A stretch of DNA of 64,000 nucleotides from assembly GCF_005049105.1 (NCBI RefSeq), contig NZ_SUKA01000002.1, positions 743,723 to 807,722 of the forward strand. Reading direction: 5' to 3'. Of the stretch, positions 37,972 through 46,039 are shown piece after piece. The number at the start of each line of letters is the position of its first letter. Within the stretch, counting starts at the first letter, position 1. A program made the position numbers and the translations under genes. Source of the stretch: Sphingobacterium alkalisoli (GTDB lineage Bacteria; Bacteroidota; Bacteroidia; Sphingobacteriales; Sphingobacteriaceae). The notes under the pieces are model-generated. The model was not told the origin of the DNA. It saw only the letters and a list, made by a program, of their open reading frames with translations, and ran no database searches.

Positions 37972-38002
37972 TTGCATATAAAAGCAAATTTATCTAAGTT
38001 TG
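37972..38002 (+). promoter_or_regulatory. Promoter upstream of the dihydroorotase-like operon
   Basis: TTG (37972-37974), a 20-nt spacer and TAAGTTTG (37995-38002). It lies about 145 nt before the operon's first large gene. A 39-codon frame starts 7 nt after the box. Confidence 0.65.
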
Positions 38003-38009
38003 TTTTTTA

Positions 38010-38129
38010 ATGGAGCAATTTGATTTTTCGGTCTTTTCGAAAAGAAATCTTTTAATAGAGCAATACTCTAAACCACTCTTTTTTTTACTAAATTGCTTTA
38101 ATTCCTTTGTGTTAATTAGCAAAACTTAA
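38010..38129 (+). other. 39-codon reading frame in the leader of the dihydroorotase-like operon
   Basis: ATG at 38010 lies 7 nt past the -7 box and opens 39 codons (MEQFDFSVFSKRNLLIEQYS, then a hydrophobic stretch PLFFLLNCFNSFVLIS) ending TAA at 38129, 19 nt before the next gene. It might be a small membrane peptide or chance. No family is recognised. Confidence 0.25.
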
Positions 38130-38148
38130 TTTCTAGCATATTATATTC

Positions 38149-39417
38149 ATGAATACGATCTTAATTACTTCTGCAAAATTGATTTTACCAGGACATAAAT
38201 TCCACCAACAAGAAGTTGATCTTTTGGTAAGTAAAGGTAAAATTGCGGATATAAATAAGAAGATTAAATATTCCGATGAAAAACTTCAGGTTATTGAGGC
38301 GAATGGCGCGATATTAGCGCCGGGATTCTTTGATTTGAATGTAAATATTGGTGAACCGGGATACGAGACAAAAGAGGACATGAAGACGGGTACTGCTGCT
38401 GCAGCAGCAGGAGGGTTCACTGGCATCGCGGTTCATCCGAATACTAGTCCTGCAATTCAAAGTCGATCCGAAGTTTCGCTAACCGTAAATATAGCTAAGG
38501 GGAATCTTGTAGATGTGTATCCAATTGGAGCAATAAGCAAAAACCGAGAGGGGAAGGAGATGGCGGAGCTCTATGATATGAGACAAAATGGCGCGATTGC
38601 TTTTTCGGATGGTAATCATAGTGTTCAGCAGGCTGGATTAATGGGGCGTGCATTGTTGTATGCTCGTGGATTTAATGGGCTGGTGATATCCTTTCCACAA
38701 GACGAATCAATTGCCGCGGGTAATCAAATGAATGAAGGGGTGATGAGTACGTTTTTAGGTATGAAAGGTGTTCCAAATTTGGCAGAGGCTTTAATGGTTT
38801 CGCGTGATTTGTATTTGGCAGAATATAATGAAGCACCTATTCATTTTACGACTATTTCTACAGCGGAATCCGTAGATCTAATAAAACGAGCGAAAGCGAA
38901 AGGTGTGAAAGTAACCTGTGATGTAGCGGCCCACAGTTTAGTCTTTACTGATGATGATGTAGCGGGGTTTGATAGCAACTACAAAGTTAGCCCTCCCCTG
39001 CGTACCCTCAAGGATGTAAAAGCATTGATAAAGGGACTCAAAGAGGGCGTCATAGATTCTGTTGTTTCCCAACACACCCCACAGGAGGTCGAATTTAAAG
39101 CGGTTGAATTTCATAACGCAAAAAATGGTATTACTGGTTTACAAACAGTATTGCCAATGTTGCTTAAAGCCGGACTGAACGAGGATCAAATCGTTGAAAA
39201 ATTAGCCATAAATTCACGTAAAATAGTAGGCTTAGAAACTCCTAATATAGCCATAGGCGAGAAAGCAAATATTGTGCTGTTTAGTTCAGAGACCAGTTGG
39301 GAATTCAACGATAAGACAAATAAATCGAAGTGTAAAAACAATCCGCTTTTCGGACATACTTTGAAAGGAAAAGTACTAGCGGTAATAAATAATGATCAAG
39401 TGATTATTAATAATTAA
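38149..39417 (+). CDS. Dihydroorotase-like protein lacking metal ligands (pseudo-dihydroorotase)
   Basis: The 422-residue protein has the overall dihydroorotase/amidohydrolase frame (ILAPGFFDLNVNIGEPGYET, TGTAAAAAGGFTGIAVHPNT, STAESVDLI, NPLFGHTLKGKV). The metal-binding DxHxH is D62-L-N64-V-N66, so both histidines are asparagine. The later ligand regions are also changed: SFPQDE in place of the usual H-x-E-D, FTTIST in place of HvST, and SQHTPQE in place of DHAPH. Catalysis is therefore unlikely. Inactive homologues of this kind are known as structural partners of aspartate carbamoyltransferase. It heads a five-gene operon with 4-21 nt gaps. Confidence 0.88.
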   Translation: MNTILITSAKLILPGHKFHQQEVDLLVSKGKIADINKKIKYSDEKLQVIEANGAILAPGFFDLNVNIGEPGYETKEDMKTGTAAAAAGGFTGIAVHPNTSPAIQSRSEVSLTVNIAKGNLVDVYPIGAISKNREGKEMAELYDMRQNGAIAFSDGNHSVQQAGLMGRALLYARGFNGLVISFPQDESIAAGNQMNEGVMSTFLGMKGVPNLAEALMVSRDLYLAEYNEAPIHFTTISTAESVDLIKRAKAKGVKVTCDVAAHSLVFTDDDVAGFDSNYKVSPPLRTLKDVKALIKGLKEGVIDSVVSQHTPQEVEFKAVEFHNAKNGITGLQTVLPMLLKAGLNEDQIVEKLAINSRKIVGLETPNIAIGEKANIVLFSSETSWEFNDKTNKSKCKNNPLFGHTLKGKVLAVINNDQVIINN

Positions 39418-39421
39418 TACT

Positions 39422-40090
39422 ATGGATATTAAAGTAAAAAAATCAGTAGAGGCAGGCATAAATATATATGCTAACCTTGAGAAAATAGAGGCAAAAGAGT
39501 TTCAAGATGCCATCGAAAGCGCTTTCAATGCGGAGGTTTCATTCATGGATAAAGTTAAACAGGTAGATGCTGTTTTTGATGACTATCAATCTTTTGAAGA
39601 ACTTCGCGAGGTGTTTTTCGATTTGTTAATGATCAATTTTTTTTCCCAGGATGTACAAAAATTAGAAGAAGATTATCTCGATTCTGAAGAATGGGAGGCC
39701 ATTGAAGAAGAAACATTGGATAGAGGTACAGAACTGTTAAATATGTTTCTATACCTTAAAGAATGTGCGGATGATAATATTGCTCCAGAACTGGAAGATT
39801 ATCTGAAAGAGTTTTTGTTGGTCGAAGAAGATGAGTTTCAGGATGAGTATCGCATTTATGAAAAAGTCATTGCAAATCAGATACTTGTTGAAAGTGATTA
39901 TTCTGAAATTGCAAATGTATCTACGACAGTACATGATGAAGATGAATTATACGAGCTTTTTAACCCTATCGTTAGCTTCTTTTACGAACCAAACCCGTCG
40001 TCCGATCAACTTGCCGAATTCACCAAACATGCTAAAAATAAATCACTAGAGACGGCATTTTATCAGATCATTACTAATTTTAATAAATAG
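39422..40090 (+). CDS. Acidic conserved hypothetical protein
   Basis: A 222-residue, very acidic, mostly helical protein with no signal peptide, membrane segment or motif that I recognise. Clusters such as EEDYLDSEEWEAIEEE stand out. It is 4 nt behind the dihydroorotase-like gene and 5 nt before a DUF4199 gene, so it is co-expressed with both. I assign no function. Confidence 0.75.
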   Translation: MDIKVKKSVEAGINIYANLEKIEAKEFQDAIESAFNAEVSFMDKVKQVDAVFDDYQSFEELREVFFDLLMINFFSQDVQKLEEDYLDSEEWEAIEEETLDRGTELLNMFLYLKECADDNIAPELEDYLKEFLLVEEDEFQDEYRIYEKVIANQILVESDYSEIANVSTTVHDEDELYELFNPIVSFFYEPNPSSDQLAEFTKHAKNKSLETAFYQIITNFNK

Positions 40091-40095
40091 TAGTT

Positions 40096-40662
40096 ATGAA
40101 TGATTTAAGTGCGAAGGAAAAGAGAAATGGATTGATATTCGGAGCAGTAGTAGGTGTAATATCTATAATCCTCTCCGTTCTGAGTATTTATTATACTCGA
40201 AATGCGGAGACTTATTTCAACCTATACATTGTCAGCACTGTATTGAAGATTGTGGGGTCGATAGCCACTCCTGTGTTTTTTATCTACTTATTAAGACGTA
40301 GCTGTGGTGGAGAATGGATATTTAGCAAAGCACTAAAAAGCATTTATATCCTTTTAGCGGCTAGCATAATTGTTAGTTCACTTGGTATCACCATATATCA
40401 GAAGACAATGGATAAGACTGTGTTGGAGGAAAGTTATCAAAATTTGATGAACTTAAAAATAGTAGAGATGGAAGAGAAAGGAGCGAGCAACGAAGAGATA
40501 GATCAACAAATGGAGGTTATTGAACAGGATCGTGAATTTGCTTTTAGTCCAATGACTTTTAGAAATACTATTCCACCAATTTTTATCAGTTTACTTTTGA
40601 ATTTTATATTTGCGTTGATTTTAGCTCTTTTATTTAGGAGTAATACACAAAAAGTTAACTAA
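40096..40662 (+). CDS. DUF4199 membrane protein
   Basis: The 188-residue protein has about four membrane segments (near 13-28, 42-65, 78-98 and 160-182) and begins KEKRNGLIFGAVVGVISIIL in the manner of DUF4199. The function is unknown. In Sphingobacteriaceae it is often next to a GT2 glycosyltransferase, as here (21-nt gap). Confidence 0.85.
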   Translation: MNDLSAKEKRNGLIFGAVVGVISIILSVLSIYYTRNAETYFNLYIVSTVLKIVGSIATPVFFIYLLRRSCGGEWIFSKALKSIYILLAASIIVSSLGITIYQKTMDKTVLEESYQNLMNLKIVEMEEKGASNEEIDQQMEVIEQDREFAFSPMTFRNTIPPIFISLLLNFIFALILALLFRSNTQKVN

Positions 40663-40683
40663 GCGATTAATTATAGATCTTTT

Positions 40684-41634
40684 ATGGATATTTCGGTAGT
40701 CGTACCTTTATATAACGAAGCAGAGTCCTTGCCCGAATTGACGGAGTGGATCCAACGGATAATGGATCAGCATAGTTTTTCTTACGAAATTATTCTTGTT
40801 GACGATGGAAGCAGGGATGCCTCTTGGCAAGTAATCATGGACTTGAAAAAGAAAAATGAATATATTACGGGCGTCAAATTTCGGAGAAATTACGGGAAAT
40901 CTGCTGCACTCAATGTTGGTTTCGCTGCTGCGCAGGGAGACGTAGTCATTACAATGGATGCAGATTTGCAGGATAGCCCTGATGAAATTCCGGCGCTGTA
41001 TGATCGTGTGAAAAATAAAGGGGCTGATCTCGTGTCGGGGTGGAAGCAAAAGCGGTACGATCCGCCGACAAAAACTATACCGACCAAATTATTTAATTCG
41101 GTAACCCGCAGTATGTCTGGGATTCACAATCTGCATGATTTTAATTGCGGATTGAAAGCTTATCATAAAGATGTCGTAAAAAGCATTGAAGTCTATGGCG
41201 AAATGCACCGATATATTCCAGTATTGGCCAAATGGGCGGGATTTATAGATATTCAGGAACAGATAGTCCAGCATTACCCTCGAAAATATGGTACTACTAA
41301 GTTTGGTCCTGGGAGATTTGTAAAGGGATTTTTGGATCTGTTATCGATATTTTTTGTAGGCAAGTTTGGTAAACGACCAATGCATTTTTTTGGCCCCATT
41401 GGAGTAATTAGCTTTTTAATTGGATTTTTCATTACTTTTTACTTAATCTGTGAAAAATTAATGAGTATAGCACAAGGAACTGCCTATAGGAATGTAACAG
41501 ATCAGCCCTTATTCTTTTTGTCATTGTTAAGTATTGTGATAGGTACGCAGTTGTTTTTGACCGGATTTATTGCGGAGCTGATATCTAGAAATAGTTCGGA
41601 GCGAAATAAATACCAAATCGAACGCGTAGTTTAA
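40684..41634 (+). CDS. GT2 glycosyltransferase (polyprenyl-phosphate sugar transferase type)
   Basis: The 316-residue protein has a GT-A domain (SVVVPLYNEAESLPEL, ILVDDGSRDASW, ITMDADLQDSPDEIP) and two membrane segments near the C-terminus (about 230-255 and 268-290). This is the DPM1/GtrB layout: it would transfer a sugar to a lipid phosphate carrier in the inner membrane. Sugar and acceptor are not determinable. Confidence 0.9.
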   Translation: MDISVVVPLYNEAESLPELTEWIQRIMDQHSFSYEIILVDDGSRDASWQVIMDLKKKNEYITGVKFRRNYGKSAALNVGFAAAQGDVVITMDADLQDSPDEIPALYDRVKNKGADLVSGWKQKRYDPPTKTIPTKLFNSVTRSMSGIHNLHDFNCGLKAYHKDVVKSIEVYGEMHRYIPVLAKWAGFIDIQEQIVQHYPRKYGTTKFGPGRFVKGFLDLLSIFFVGKFGKRPMHFFGPIGVISFLIGFFITFYLICEKLMSIAQGTAYRNVTDQPLFFLSLLSIVIGTQLFLTGFIAELISRNSSERNKYQIERVV

Positions 41635-41639
41635 TCAGC

Positions 41640-42647
41640 ATGTTTTTTTCCATTATTATCCCTCTTTACAACAGACCGCAAGAAATTAAGGAACTTTTAG
41701 AATCCCTAGTTTCTCAAACATATCGCAATTTTGAAGTAATTGTTGTGGAAGATGGATCTACAAATTTGGCAGAAGATATTGTAAAGTTATTTTCTACCGA
41801 TCTCCAAATTACGTATTTTTTTAAAGAAAATGGAGGCCAAGGATTTGCCCGAAATTATGGATTTGAAAGAGCGATAGGTGATTTTTTTATTGTATTCGAT
41901 TCCGATGTAATTGTTCCTTCTGAGTATCTTTCTATGGTCTTATCTAGTATTGAAAAGAATAAATGGGATGCATTTGGAGGGCCAGATGCTACGCACTCCT
42001 CTTTTACTTCTATTCAGAAGGCCATCAGCTACTCTATGACAAGTCCCTTTACTACTGGAGGAATACGCGGAAATAAACGGCATGTGGGACAATTTCATCC
42101 ACGCAGTTTTAATATGGGCATATCGCGTACGGTATGGCAAAAAACAGGGGGATATAAGTTGTCTAGACGTTCAGAGGACATTGAGTTTAGTATTCGGGTA
42201 ATTGGAAGCGGTTACAAAGTTGGGTTAATATCTGAAGCATTTGTGTACCATAAACGAAGAGTGAATTTTGCGCAATTTTACAAGCAGATATACTCATTTG
42301 GTAAAGGAAGGATAGATATTGCGCAGTTGTATCCGAACGAATTGAAATTCGTTCATGTACTTCCTTCTTGTTTCACCGTTAGCATTATCGTATTGCTGAT
42401 CTTAAATTTCGTTAACATCCTTACTTTCGACGAAATGACTCTTTTGCACTATTTGGCTTTGATTGGGAATACGCTGATATTGCTTTTTTGCACAGTATTA
42501 TTCGTACACAGTCTCATTTCGACTAAAAGTATTCGTGTAGCGATGCTGTCTGTATTAGCTTCATTTACGCAATTGATAGCATATGGAAGCGGATTTATTC
42601 AAAATTATATAGATCGCGTCGCGTTGAAAAAAAATACGGTACGGTAA
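41640..42647 (+). CDS. GT2 family glycosyltransferase, membrane associated
   Basis: The 335-residue protein has a GT-A fold (FSIIIPLYNRPQEIKELLES, VVEDGSTN, FIVFDSDVIVP as DxD, RSEDIEFSIRV) with two or three membrane segments in the last 90 residues. It starts 5 nt after the previous GT2 gene, and the two probably act on the same glycan or glycolipid. Confidence 0.88.
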   Translation: MFFSIIIPLYNRPQEIKELLESLVSQTYRNFEVIVVEDGSTNLAEDIVKLFSTDLQITYFFKENGGQGFARNYGFERAIGDFFIVFDSDVIVPSEYLSMVLSSIEKNKWDAFGGPDATHSSFTSIQKAISYSMTSPFTTGGIRGNKRHVGQFHPRSFNMGISRTVWQKTGGYKLSRRSEDIEFSIRVIGSGYKVGLISEAFVYHKRRVNFAQFYKQIYSFGKGRIDIAQLYPNELKFVHVLPSCFTVSIIVLLILNFVNILTFDEMTLLHYLALIGNTLILLFCTVLFVHSLISTKSIRVAMLSVLASFTQLIAYGSGFIQNYIDRVALKKNTVR

Positions 42648-42688
42648 ACTTTTGTTTTGAAAAATAGGATTAGTATATTGAGCAGAAT

Positions 42689-42958
42689 ATGGTACTATCA
42701 TTTACGCAATATAATTTAGATAAAATAGAAAATCTCTTTAATGATTTGGGGTATAAAGTAAGGTATGAGAAAGGAAATTTCAAAACTGGTGCGTGTTTGA
42801 TCCAGAATTCAAAGGTTGTTGTGGTCAACAAATTCTCTAATCTCGAAATCAAGATTTTGTCTTTGGTTCAACTTTTAAAAGACTTCGATTTAGAAAAGGG
42901 GAACCTGGACGATAAACAGTATACATTTTTTAGATCTTTAATCAAAGTAACTGCATAA
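42689..42958 (+). CDS. Conserved hypothetical protein (89 residues)
   Basis: A small soluble protein, probably alpha/beta (LDKIENLFNDLGYKVRYEKG, GACLIQNSKVVVVNKF, LEIKILSLVQLL). I do not recognise the family. It sits 3 nt before the MBL hydrolase gene and is very likely co-translated with it. Confidence 0.75.
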   Translation: MVLSFTQYNLDKIENLFNDLGYKVRYEKGNFKTGACLIQNSKVVVVNKFSNLEIKILSLVQLLKDFDLEKGNLDDKQYTFFRSLIKVTA

Positions 42959-42961
42959 ATT

Positions 42962-43729
42962 TTGAAAATTCGATTTCTAGGAACTGGAACCTCACAAGGT
43001 GTACCCGTCATTGCTTGTCAATGTGAAGTGTGTCGATCGACAGATGTACGGGATAAGCGATTAAGGTCTTCTATTCTTATCGAATTGGAAAAGTATAATA
43101 TTGTGGTTGATACAGGGCCTGATTTTAGATTCCAGATGTTGAGAGCACAGGTGACCCATTTGGATGCTGTATTGATGACTCATTCCCATAAAGATCATAT
43201 AGCTGGGTTAGATGACGTACGTGCGTTTAACTATCTACAGCAGGCGTCCATTCCGATATATGCTAATGTCGAGACACATGAAGCTTTAAAACGAGAGTTC
43301 TACTATGCATTTAGTGATACCAAATATCCAGGTGTTCCTCTTTTGGAATTGCGAGAAATTGAAGCTGGAATACCTTTTTATTTATTTGAAAACGAGATCA
43401 TGCCTGTTGAGGTGCTACATTATAAAATGCCCGTGCTGGGGTTTCGTATAGGTGATTTTGCATATATTACGGATGCCAAAACTGTTTCGGCCGAATCGAG
43501 GAAGCTGTTAGAAGGGGTAAAGGTTATTGTTGTAAATGCTCTTCAAATGATGCCGCATATATCCCATTTTACTTTGGAGGAAGCACTGACCTTCATTGAT
43601 GATGTCAATCCTAGTCAAGCCTATCTTACCCATATCAGTCACCGTTTTGGTACACATGCTGAAATCCAATCTCTACTCCCTCCTAATGTATTTGTCTCCT
43701 TTGACCAATTAAGTATTGAAGTAGGTTAG
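42962..43729 (+). CDS. MBL-fold metallo-hydrolase (PhnP-like)
   Basis: The 255-residue protein begins with the PhnP-type KIRFLGTGTSQGVPVIACQC and its cysteine cluster (ACQCEVCRS), then the metal motif HSHKDHIAGLDD, VLHYKMPVLGFRIG, YITDAKTVS and LTHISHRFGTH. PhnP cleaves cyclic phosphoribose diesters, but the true substrate here is unknown because no phn genes are near. It starts with TTG, 3 nt after the preceding gene. Confidence 0.9.
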   Translation: MKIRFLGTGTSQGVPVIACQCEVCRSTDVRDKRLRSSILIELEKYNIVVDTGPDFRFQMLRAQVTHLDAVLMTHSHKDHIAGLDDVRAFNYLQQASIPIYANVETHEALKREFYYAFSDTKYPGVPLLELREIEAGIPFYLFENEIMPVEVLHYKMPVLGFRIGDFAYITDAKTVSAESRKLLEGVKVIVVNALQMMPHISHFTLEEALTFIDDVNPSQAYLTHISHRFGTHAEIQSLLPPNVFVSFDQLSIEVG

Positions 43730-43826
43730 AAAAATTTATCTTTCAAAAACTTTCCGTACTTCAGTTTGTTATTTTATTGTAACACTATAAATTAATTGTT
43801 TAAAGGGCTTAATACTTATTCAAACT

Positions 43827-43979
43827 ATGGGAAATTTACTTTACACGATTGCAGTAATTTTAGTAATTATTTGGGCAATCAGCTTTTTTGGAGGTTATGC
43901 CACAGGTGGCATAATTCACATTTTATTAGTAATAGCAATAATTGTGGTTTTATTGCGGGTAATACGCGGCAACGCTTAA
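43827..43979 (+). CDS. lmo0937-type small membrane protein (50 residues)
   Basis: ATG at 43827 opens a 50-codon frame ending TAA at 43979. It encodes MGNLLYTIAVILVIIWAISF, a glycine-rich turn (GGYATGG) and a second hydrophobic helix ending in RVIRGNA. This matches the lmo0937 family of two-helix membrane proteins. Its stop overlaps the stop of ispD on the other strand by 3-4 nt. The role is unknown; family members are often stress-related. Confidence 0.85.
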   Translation: MGNLLYTIAVILVIIWAISFFGGYATGGIIHILLVIAIIVVLLRVIRGNA

Positions 43980-44668
43980 CTCATTTTTTTTAGATAAATC
44001 TGGGCAATTTCAATATCTTCTGGAAACGTAATTTTGATATTCTTATGAGTGCTTTCCAAAAGATGAATGGGATTGCCCATTTTTTCTACCACCGAAGCAT
44101 CGTCTGTAAAATCAGGCTGTTCCTTCTGTTCATAGGCCTCCATTAAAAGCGGTGCGGGAAATGTTTGCGGAGTTTGCGTTAACCATATACTATCTCGTCT
44201 TATTGCTTTTGAATTGTCAATTGTTCCATGGCGCACCGAATTTGTACTCTGCACAGCCAAAACATTAGCTTTACCCATATGAGCCATTTCAAAAGATCTT
44301 TTGATCAAGATTTTATCGGTCAATGGTCTTGCTCCATCATGAACAGCAATAGCGGCACTTTGTAATGATATTGCGCTATGTTTATCCTTCAGGTATCTTA
44401 ATCCATTTTTAACGCTTTGAAAGCGCGTTAAACCACTGTGTACGATATCATGCTTTACACTAAATTGGTGACTTTGACACAGAGTTGTCCAATATCTTTC
44501 CATTTCGGTATGCAACACAACAATAATGTGGGTAGCGAGAGGTGCGAAAACTTCAAGCGTATGCATTAAGATTGGTCTGCCTTCCAGTAAAAGGTACTGT
44601 TTTGGTATATCCGATTGCATACGCGATCCCGCGCCGCCAGCTACAATGATCACAATATTGTTTACCAT
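43976..44668 (-). CDS. ispD: 2-C-methyl-D-erythritol 4-phosphate cytidylyltransferase
   Basis: The 230-residue protein has IVAGGAGSRMQSDIPKQYLLLEG-type nucleotide binding (AGGAGSRM, KQY), VHDGARPL and FTDDASVVE, the signatures of IspD in the MEP isoprenoid pathway. It lies downstream of queA on the same strand, behind a terminator. Confidence 0.94.
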   Translation of the reverse strand: MVNNIVIIVAGGAGSRMQSDIPKQYLLLEGRPILMHTLEVFAPLATHIIVVLHTEMERYWTTLCQSHQFSVKHDIVHSGLTRFQSVKNGLRYLKDKHSAISLQSAAIAVHDGARPLTDKILIKRSFEMAHMGKANVLAVQSTNSVRHGTIDNSKAIRRDSIWLTQTPQTFPAPLLMEAYEQKEQPDFTDDASVVEKMGNPIHLLESTHKNIKITFPEDIEIAQIYLKKMS

Positions 44669-44684
44669 GGGGTGTGGATAAATT

Positions 44685-44713
44685 AAAAAAGCGTGAATTT
44701 ATCATTCACGCTT
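44685..44713 (-). terminator. Terminator after queA
   Basis: Stem AAGCGTGAAT/ATTCACGCTT with a 5-nt loop, followed on the minus strand by six T. Confidence 0.85.
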
Positions 44714-44737
44714 AAAATTATAAAATATTTTATAAAA

Positions 44738-45787
44738 TTAAATAATTAACATCGCATCTCCATAACTGTAAAAACGATATTTTTCTTTAACGGCAACATC
44801 ATAGGCATTCATAATATTTTCATATCCTGCAAAGGCCGCAATCATCACTAACAAAGTCGATTCAGGAGTATGGAAGTTTGTAATCATTGAGTTTGCAATA
44901 CTAAAATCGTAGGGTGGATAAATGAATTTACTCGTCCAGTCTGCCGCCGGCTTCAAATGTCTGTCTGCCGATACAGAAGATTCTATCGCACGCATAGAAG
45001 TGGTGCCTACAGCACAGATTCTACGTTTATTGTCAATGCCTTTATTTACGGTTTTAGCTGCTTCATCTGTAATAATGAATTGCTCAGAATCCATTTTATG
45101 TTTTGTTAAATCCTCCACTTCCACTGTACGGAATGTTCCCAATCCCACATGAAGTGTTACTTCTGCAAAGTCAACCCCTTTAAGCTCCAATCTTTTCATC
45201 AATTCGCGCGAAAAGTGCAGGCCTGCTGTTGGAGCTGCTACCGCACCTTCATTTTTGGCATAGATTGTTTGATAGCGAAATTTATCTTCCGGGGTAGCCT
45301 TGCGTTTAATATATTTAGGAAGCGGTGTTTCGCCTAAAATTTCGATGTTACGACGAAATTCTTCATCTGTGCCGTCGAACAAGAAACGGATAGTTCGTCC
45401 TCTAGAAGTAGTATTATCAACCACTTCAGCTACCAACAAATCCTCCTCACCAAAATACAATTTATTACCTACACGTATCTTGCGTGCGGGATCAACTAAC
45501 ACATCCCATAAGCGTAATTCTCTATTCAATTCGCGCAATAAGAAAACTTCTATAGTAGCGCCCGTTTTCTCTTTATTCCCATACATACGGGCGGGAAACA
45601 CTTTGGTGTTGTTGAGGATCATAACGTCTTTGTCATCAAAATAATCCAAAACATCTTTAAAAATTTTATGTTCTATTTTACCAGTATCACGGTGTAAAAC
45701 CATTAAGCGAGATTCGTCGCGATGTTCTGATGGTTCAGATGCTAATAGTGATTCTGGTAAATTGAATTTGAATTGTGATAATTTCAT
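44738..45787 (-). CDS. queA: S-adenosylmethionine:tRNA ribosyltransferase-isomerase
   Basis: The 349-residue protein matches QueA throughout: [63 protein letters not shown] and [17 protein letters not shown]. It adds the epoxycyclopentane group in queuosine synthesis. A TACCTTTG box at 45845-45852 (minus) lies about 58 nt upstream. Confidence 0.96.
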   Translation of the reverse strand: MKLSQFKFNLPESLLASEPSEHRDESRLMVLHRDTGKIEHKIFKDVLDYFDDKDVMILNNTKVFPARMYGNKEKTGATIEVFLLRELNRELRLWDVLVDPARKIRVGNKLYFGEEDLLVAEVVDNTTSRGRTIRFLFDGTDEEFRRNIEILGETPLPKYIKRKATPEDKFRYQTIYAKNEGAVAAPTAGLHFSRELMKRLELKGVDFAEVTLHVGLGTFRTVEVEDLTKHKMDSEQFIITDEAAKTVNKGIDNKRRICAVGTTSMRAIESSVSADRHLKPAADWTSKFIYPPYDFSIANSMITNFHTPESTLLVMIAAFAGYENIMNAYDVAVKEKYRFYSYGDAMLII

Positions 45788-46039
45788 CGTTTAATCAATG
45801 TTTATGATTTCTATCCTATTACATATTGGAGATAAAAAAGAATACAAAGGTAAGCATTTTATTCGATATTAATGCACTCTTATTGTTGTAAAAAATAGAA
45901 AACAATTCTGGATAAATTGTAGTTCTTATAAAAAGACTTAATTTTCGTTTATTATCATAAAAAAGTGTTTTTACAAAAAATAAGTCGTATTTTAAATGCA
46001 GTTAATACTGACAATTGTAAAAAGATAGAATAATATTTT

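Noticed and set aside
42962..43729. Specific assignment to phosphonate breakdown (phnP)
   Set aside because: No other phn gene is nearby; similarity covers the general PhnP-like MBL family only.
43796..43993. 65-codon plus frame overlapping the 50-residue lmo0937-type gene
   Set aside because: The overlapping frame starting at 43827 matches a known small membrane family and has a better start.
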